Shown one piece after another: positions 6,479 through 10,381 of a DNA stretch of 10,381 bases. Origin of the DNA: an uncultured Clostridia bacterium (GTDB taxonomy: Bacteria; Bacillota; Clostridia; TANB77; CAG-508). The notes beneath the pieces were generated by a model. The model was not told the DNA's origin. It saw nothing but the letters and a program-made list of their open reading frames with translations, and did not search any database. Each line of letters starts with the position of its first letter. Within the stretch, counting starts at the first letter, position 1. A program made the translations under genes and the position numbers. The stretch lies in assembly GCA_944388615.1 (NCBI GenBank), contig CALXJL010000050.1, positions 1 to 10,381 on the forward strand. Reading direction: 5' to 3'.

Positions 6479-7675
6479 TTACTCATTATATCTTTTCTCC
6501 ATTTTTCTTAAATAAATCAAATAATAGGCCATACCTATTTGGAAAATCATAAACAATGATGATAATCCCAACATATATGGTATCCCTAAATTGTAAATAC
6601 TGCCAGCGAAATACAGTCCTATTGATGTTCCAATCAATCCTACAATATATCTAATATTAGTAAACATCATCTGAAAATCATTTTGAACTCTATTTATATA
6701 TGGTGCATCTGTTATATTTTCATAAGCAGTTGAAATTAATATTGACCATGTTATGGCAATAAAGCATATTATTAAATTATTTGTGACAAATGATAATGCA
6801 TACAGTAAAAATCTAATTCCAAACTTTATGGTTATAGTCATATAATCATTCTTTCCTGTTAAATATTTTAGAGCCATAATTCCCAATAGATCTGCTAAAA
6901 CTCCTACTATTAGCAAATAATTTGTAGCACCACTATCTGAGAAATTCAATATGTTTGTAAGCATAAGCATTTTCAACCCCAGTCCAGTATCCATTGCTAT
7001 CTTTCCAATTAAATAATAAATTGTATATATTCTAATAATTTTATCTTTTGAAAGATACTTAATTGCATCTTTTAAAGATACTCGTTTTTCATCTACCTTT
7101 GGTGATTTTATGTTTAATATTGTTATGAAAGATAGTGCTAAAAATACAACTGAAATTAGTAAACAAACATTATAACTAATTAAAACTTTTCCTATTGTCC
7201 TACCTATAAATATTCCACCAATTAAAATTCCCAGATCACAGAATAAGTATTCTACTAATTTTCTTTTACTATATAATTTGTCATCTTTTTTTATTGTTAC
7301 TATAAATGGATATACACTTATTGTTATTACTTTCTCAAAAATTGTATCTAATATTACTAATATATTTATAATATTGATATATTCCTTATGATTTATGATA
7401 CATAACAATAATAAACATATTCCTTTCATAAATATAGAAAATGAAAGTACACCTTTTATTTTATTTAGTGATAATTTTTTCGAAAATATAATTAATGCAA
7501 AAACACAAAATAAACTTGCTATACTAAGTATTTGACTTATTTGTGTAACATCTAAATTGTTATCTTGTAACCATAACTGTCTAAAATTTTCCCATAGACC
7601 TTTTGATATACTAAAAAAAGCTAACATTACTAATATCTTATTTTCAGTCTTTAGTTTGCTAAATTTTTCTCCCAT
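6479..7675 (-). CDS. Major facilitator superfamily transporter
   Basis: I prefer the ATG at 7675 (398 residues) because GAAGGA lies eight bases upstream; the TTG at 7699 would add eight residues without a ribosome binding site. Around twelve hydrophobic segments run through the protein. A charged cytoplasmic loop in the middle (SPKVDEKRVSLKDAIKYLSK) separates the two six-helix halves, as is usual for this superfamily. The positively charged short loop after the second segment (FSKKLSLNKIKG) fits the inter-helix 2-3 position, although the classical GxxxDRxGRR form is not present. Export of a drug or toxic compound is plausible from the neighbours (pentapeptide-repeat protein, small membrane protein) but not shown. 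The start is 24 bases after the small membrane protein gene ends, so the three genes likely form one transcript. Confidence 0.75.
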   Translation of the reverse strand: MGEKFSKLKTENKILVMLAFFSISKGLWENFRQLWLQDNNLDVTQISQILSIASLFCVFALIIFSKKLSLNKIKGVLSFSIFMKGICLLLLCIINHKEYINIINILVILDTIFEKVITISVYPFIVTIKKDDKLYSKRKLVEYLFCDLGILIGGIFIGRTIGKVLISYNVCLLISVVFLALSFITILNIKSPKVDEKRVSLKDAIKYLSKDKIIRIYTIYYLIGKIAMDTGLGLKMLMLTNILNFSDSGATNYLLIVGVLADLLGIMALKYLTGKNDYMTITIKFGIRFLLYALSFVTNNLIICFIAITWSILISTAYENITDAPYINRVQNDFQMMFTNIRYIVGLIGTSIGLYFAGSIYNLGIPYMLGLSSLFMIFQIGMAYYLIYLRKMEKRYNE

Positions 7676-7699
7676 TTTTAGTTCCTTCTTTTTCCTCAA

Positions 7700-7891
7700 T
7701 TATATAATCCTAACATCCAACTTGCTAGCTATAATTTCATCTAATGGTATCTTATTTTGATTATCTTTATATAATAAATATACACAAGTCCATGATCCAA
7801 CTATTATTAAAACTAAAATTATTATAATTACTATAAATATTCTTATTTGTATATTGTTCTCCTTTTGTTTTTCATTAGAATTTTCTTCCAT
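7700..7891 (-). CDS. Small single-pass membrane protein
   Basis: The product has 63 residues and starts at an ATG preceded by GGAAGGGG. It has a polar, charged N-terminus (MEENSNEKQKENN), one strong membrane helix (about residues 16-41, isoleucine-rich, ending WTCVYLLY) and a short polar tail (KDNQNKIPLDEIIASKLDV). The charge pattern suggests a small membrane-anchored partner or regulator and does not suggest a secreted peptide. It lies 16 bases after the pentapeptide-repeat gene and just ahead of the transporter, so it may be a transporter accessory subunit. No family is recognised. Confidence 0.6.
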   Translation of the reverse strand: MEENSNEKQKENNIQIRIFIVIIIILVLIIVGSWTCVYLLYKDNQNKIPLDEIIASKLDVRII

Positions 7892-7907
7892 TTGTTTTCC
7901 CCTTCCA

Positions 7908-8555
7908 TTATTTAATTATTAGGCCCAGTAATTTAGAGAGTTCAGCTGCTTGATATAGTGTAACTATTGCTCCATATATATCTTTAGTTGAAGTTATCAA
8001 TCCTTCTAAATTGCATGTAGTAAAATCTATTCCTTTTAATGATGTTTCAAAAAATTGAGCCTGTACTAACTCTACATCCTTAAACTCCACATTTTTTATA
8101 GTTATTCCCTGAAAAGAAGCACTATTCAATGCTACATTTTTAAATTCAACTTCTTTTAAATGTGAAGATGAAAAATTAGTGTAATTCATGGTATCTTCAT
8201 TAAAATATACATTATATAAATGAGAATCTATAAAATTACATCCTACTAACTTGCAATTAATAAAACTCACTCTTATAAAATTAGATTCATTAAAAGATGT
8301 ATTAGATAAATCACAATTTTCAAATATTATATCAGAAAAATAACATCCTTCTAGTTTTGAAGATAAAATTCTGCAATTTGTAAATTTACATCTTTTAAAC
8401 TCTATTTTACTATATTCCAAATTAGTTATTATTTCATCTTTTAAATGAATATCTATTATATCTTCTTCTGATTTACTACTATTATCTAATAATTCTAACA
8501 ATGATTTATTATTTACTTCAAGCTCAGTATTTATAATTGGTTTCATTATATTCAT
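7908..8555 (-). CDS. Pentapeptide-repeat protein (MfpA/Qnr-like fold)
   Basis: From the ATG at 8555 the product has 215 residues; a GTG at 8570 overlaps the AGGAG ribosome binding site and cannot use it. After about 50 N-terminal residues, the sequence runs as some 27 pentapeptides in strict register (IEFKR CKFTN CRILS ... NLEG), with Phe or Leu at nearly every central position. There is no break or inserted loop. This predicts a right-handed quadrilateral beta-helix of nearly seven coils. The C-terminal tail (GAIVTLYQAAELSKLLGLIIK) matches the cap seen in many Firmicute pentapeptide-repeat proteins and may mediate dimerisation. Some family members mimic DNA and protect gyrase from quinolones or peptide toxins, while many have unknown roles. 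Gyrase protection here is inference only. It heads the cluster with the small membrane protein and transporter. Confidence 0.85.
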   Translation of the reverse strand: MNIMKPIINTELEVNNKSLLELLDNSSKSEEDIIDIHLKDEIITNLEYSKIEFKRCKFTNCRILSSKLEGCYFSDIIFENCDLSNTSFNESNFIRVSFINCKLVGCNFIDSHLYNVYFNEDTMNYTNFSSSHLKEVEFKNVALNSASFQGITIKNVEFKDVELVQAQFFETSLKGIDFTTCNLEGLITSTKDIYGAIVTLYQAAELSKLLGLIIK

Positions 8556-8587
8556 AACTTTTTTTACCACTCCTAAAAATCTTATTT

Positions 8588-8616
8588 ATTATATCAATAC
8601 GACTTTTCTCTTGCAA
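8588..8616 (-). promoter_or_regulatory. Promoter for the pentapeptide-repeat cluster
   Basis: On the - strand, TTGCAA (8611-8616) and a perfect TATAAT (8588-8593) are separated by 17 bases, a good vegetative sigma-factor promoter. It lies about 30 bases ahead of the start codon. The -35 hexamer is its own reverse complement. Confidence 0.7.
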
Positions 8617-8651
8617 TATATATTATAAATAATTTTATAAATATCTCTTCC

Positions 8652-8695
8652 ATCACATCCTATTTAATGATATTATATTTGTTAAAGGATGTGAT
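8652..8695. repeat. 10-bp inverted repeat over the recombinase ribosome binding site
   Basis: ATCACATCCT (8652-8661) and AGGATGTGAT (8686-8695) are perfect reverse complements, separated by 24 bases. The right arm contains the AGGAT Shine-Dalgarno of the recombinase gene, five bases before its ATG. It could be an RNA hairpin that hides the ribosome binding site if transcription begins upstream of 8652, or a DNA-binding site. Confidence 0.7.
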
Positions 8696-8699
8696 ACCA

Positions 8700-9686
8700 A
8701 TGATAGACATGGATAAAAACCCATATTTCTTAAATTCATTTTTAGACTATAGTTCAACTATTTTAAACAAATCACCCAATACAATAAAAGAATATAATTA
8801 TGATTTAAATATGTTTTTAAGATATATTAAATATCATTTTAAATTAACAAAAGAAACTGATTTAAAAAATATAGATATACAAGATATTACTGTTGATACT
8901 CTTAAAAGAATTAAACTTGATGATATACATGCTTTTTTATTTTATCTAACTAATAATTTTAAAAGTAAACCTGCCACAAGAGCTAGAAAAGTTTCAAGTA
9001 TTAGAGTATTTTTTAATTATTTATGCCAAAAAACTAATATGTTAGAAATAAATCCTGCTCAAAATTTAGAAACGCCTAAATTAGATAAACGAATTCCTAG
9101 ATATCTTTCATTAGAAGATAGTAAAAAATTATTAAATGCTGCTACTATTCAAAGAACTGATAATAGTGATAGAAATCGAGTAAGAGATTTTGCTATAATA
9201 ACGTTATTTTTGAATTGTGGGATGCGTTTGTCTGAACTTATAGGAATAAATATTAAAGACATAGATTTTAGTGAAAATAGACTAACTGTTATTGGTAAAG
9301 GTAATAAAGAAAGAACAATTTATCTTAACAAAGCTTGTGTAAATGCAATTAATGAATATCTAAAAGTAAGACCACATGATTATGTAAAAGCTAGTGATAA
9401 AGATGCATTGTTTTTAAGTGAAAGACGTGAACGAATTAGTAACAGAACTGTACAATATATTGTAAAACAAGAACTTGCAAAAGCTGGACTTGATACTACT
9501 AAATATTCTACACATAAACTTAGACATACTGCTGCGACCCTTATGTATCAATATGGAAATGTAGATATTCGTGCTCTTCAGGAATTATTAGGACACGAAA
9601 GTATTTCTACTACTGAAATTTATACTCATGTAGATAATTCTCAAGTTAGAAATGCTGTTGAAAGTAACCCATTAGCTAATTTATAA
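8700..9686 (+). CDS. Tyrosine recombinase, XerC/XerD type
   Basis: I chose the ATG at 8700 (328 residues), which has AAAGGAT about ten bases upstream; an ATG at 8667 would add 11 hydrophobic residues without a ribosome binding site. The N-terminal SAM-like core-binding domain spans about residues 8-130 (SPNTIKEYNYDLNMFLRYI, ATRARKVSSIRVFFNYL). The catalytic domain has every expected residue: Arg176 (CGMRLSEL), Lys200 (GKGNKERTIYL), His272 and Arg275 (THKLRHTAATL), His299 (LLGHESISTTEIYTHV) and the nucleophile Tyr308. Xer enzymes resolve chromosome dimers at dif sites; relatives integrate mobile elements. The length is somewhat above a typical 300-residue Xer protein owing to extra residues in the N-terminal domain (around KETDLKNIDIQDITVDTLKRIKLDD). 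No attachment site or element genes are seen nearby, so a chromosomal role is likelier than phage integration. XerC and XerD cannot be told apart here. Confidence 0.88.
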   Translation: MIDMDKNPYFLNSFLDYSSTILNKSPNTIKEYNYDLNMFLRYIKYHFKLTKETDLKNIDIQDITVDTLKRIKLDDIHAFLFYLTNNFKSKPATRARKVSSIRVFFNYLCQKTNMLEINPAQNLETPKLDKRIPRYLSLEDSKKLLNAATIQRTDNSDRNRVRDFAIITLFLNCGMRLSELIGINIKDIDFSENRLTVIGKGNKERTIYLNKACVNAINEYLKVRPHDYVKASDKDALFLSERRERISNRTVQYIVKQELAKAGLDTTKYSTHKLRHTAATLMYQYGNVDIRALQELLGHESISTTEIYTHVDNSQVRNAVESNPLANL

Positions 9687-9749
9687 GTAAATTCAGAAAA
9701 TAATCATTTTTATTATTTAATATAATATACATATATAAGGTGATGAACT

Positions 9750-10381
9750 TTGTATATTAGTAAAAAGATTATTTTAATGATATTTATACTCATAGTAATG
9801 CTCCCTAATATATCATTTGCTGAAAATTCCTATATAAAATGGGTCGATTTTAATATAAATTCAAGTATATTAACTAAAATAGCAAAATTAGATATTGACT
9901 CACACAAAGATTCCAATTCAATTGTAAAGTTTAATTTTGCTGAGATATTAGCATATCTTGCTAGTAAGTATGGAGGAGATTTTACTAGGTTTAATTCAAA
10001 AGATTTAGATACATTAATATCAGAATTACAAAAAGGAATTACTATTGAAGAAATGACTACAAATTCAAAATATTATAACTATTATCATGAAGTATATAGC
10101 ACTATTTTTGATGAATATATTGGAGAATATTCACTAGAAAAAGAAGATGAAAATGGAAATAAAATATACGAAACAGTATATGGAATTAAAGCCTTCTCCC
10201 CTATTGCCAAAAACTATTCTTTTAGTCATTACAGGGATTTTGGTAATTCTAGAAGTTATGGATATAAAAGATTACATCTAGGTAATGATATGATGGGAAG
10301 TATTGGGACTCCAATTATTGCTGTAGAATCGGGTATTGTCGAAGTTGCTGCTTGGAATCAATACGGTGGTTGGAGAATAGG
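9750..10381 (+). CDS. Secreted M23 family metallopeptidase, 5' part
   Basis: The gene runs off the right edge; 210 codons are visible. The start is TTG at 9750, with AAGGTGAT a few bases upstream; a TGA sits two codons before it in frame and the nearby ATG at 9743 opens a five-residue dead end. The first 25 or so residues form a signal peptide: KK, a hydrophobic core (IILMIFILIVMLPNISF), then a likely cleavage after FA-EN. About 140 residues of unassigned linker follow. Then comes the M23 entry region LHLGNDMMGSIGTPIIAVESG, where the His and Asp of HLGND are the first two zinc ligands, and AWNQYGGWRIG. M23 enzymes cut peptidoglycan cross-bridges outside the cell, or act as activators of other hydrolases when zinc ligands are lost. 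The third ligand, HxH, lies beyond the window. Its start is 63 bases after the recombinase stop. Confidence 0.88.
   Translation, partial: MYISKKIILMIFILIVMLPNISFAENSYIKWVDFNINSSILTKIAKLDIDSHKDSNSIVKFNFAEILAYLASKYGGDFTRFNSKDLDTLISELQKGITIEEMTTNSKYYNYYHEVYSTIFDEYIGEYSLEKEDENGNKIYETVYGIKAFSPIAKNYSFSHYRDFGNSRSYGYKRLHLGNDMMGSIGTPIIAVESGIVEVAAWNQYGGWRI

Noticed and set aside
7557..7760. 67-codon frame on the + strand over the start of the transporter
   Set aside because: It is antisense to two coding regions and has no supporting signal.
8700..9686. Recombinase considered as the integrase of a prophage or integrative element
   Set aside because: No tRNA, direct repeat, excisionase or phage gene is present nearby, and the protein resembles Xer-type enzymes; the possibility cannot be fully excluded from this window.

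Overview
The window is very AT-rich DNA whose codons strongly favour A/T. It carries strong purine-rich Shine-Dalgarno sites, some TTG and GTG starts, and textbook sigma-A-type promoters. With the family content (YN-rich cupin, DUF6512, YczE-like protein, MarR regulator, AI-2E family permease, Xer-type recombinase, M23 peptidase) this points to a low-GC Firmicute, most likely a member of the Clostridia. The species cannot be named from the sequence. I found no rRNA, tRNA, CRISPR array or insertion sequence.

Left edge (1-1054, + strand): a broken cupin gene with an AT-rich terminator, then a complete DUF6512 membrane protein gene that converges on the next cluster.

MarR cluster (3463 down to 1055, - strand): a near-consensus promoter carries two copies of the palindrome TTAGAATTCTAA. 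It drives marR, a YczE-like membrane protein, a cytidylate-kinase-like domain, and a divergent Ham1/RdgB-type NTP pyrophosphatase. The membrane and kinase-like regions lie in one continuous reading frame broken only by a single TAG. The kinase-like half has no usable start or ribosome binding site ahead of its P-loop-like motif. This looks like a two-domain gene split by a nonsense codon, and it is the most striking feature here. The cluster would join MarR-controlled membrane sensing or transport to nucleotide-handling enzymes.

Middle (6385 down to 3535, - strand): a tiny orphan ORF, an AI-2E family permease, a small unrecognised protein interrupted by an 18-base A tract, and a 405-residue cytosolic protein with a transglutaminase-like Cys-His-Asp triad.

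Pentapeptide cluster (8616 down to 6479, - strand): one promoter serves a pentapeptide-repeat protein with an unusually regular uninterrupted beta-helix, a 63-residue single-pass membrane protein and a major facilitator transporter.

Right edge (8652 to end, + strand): a complete XerC/XerD-type tyrosine recombinase whose ribosome binding site lies in one arm of a 10-bp inverted repeat. It is followed by the 5' part of a secreted M23 metallopeptidase that runs off the window.
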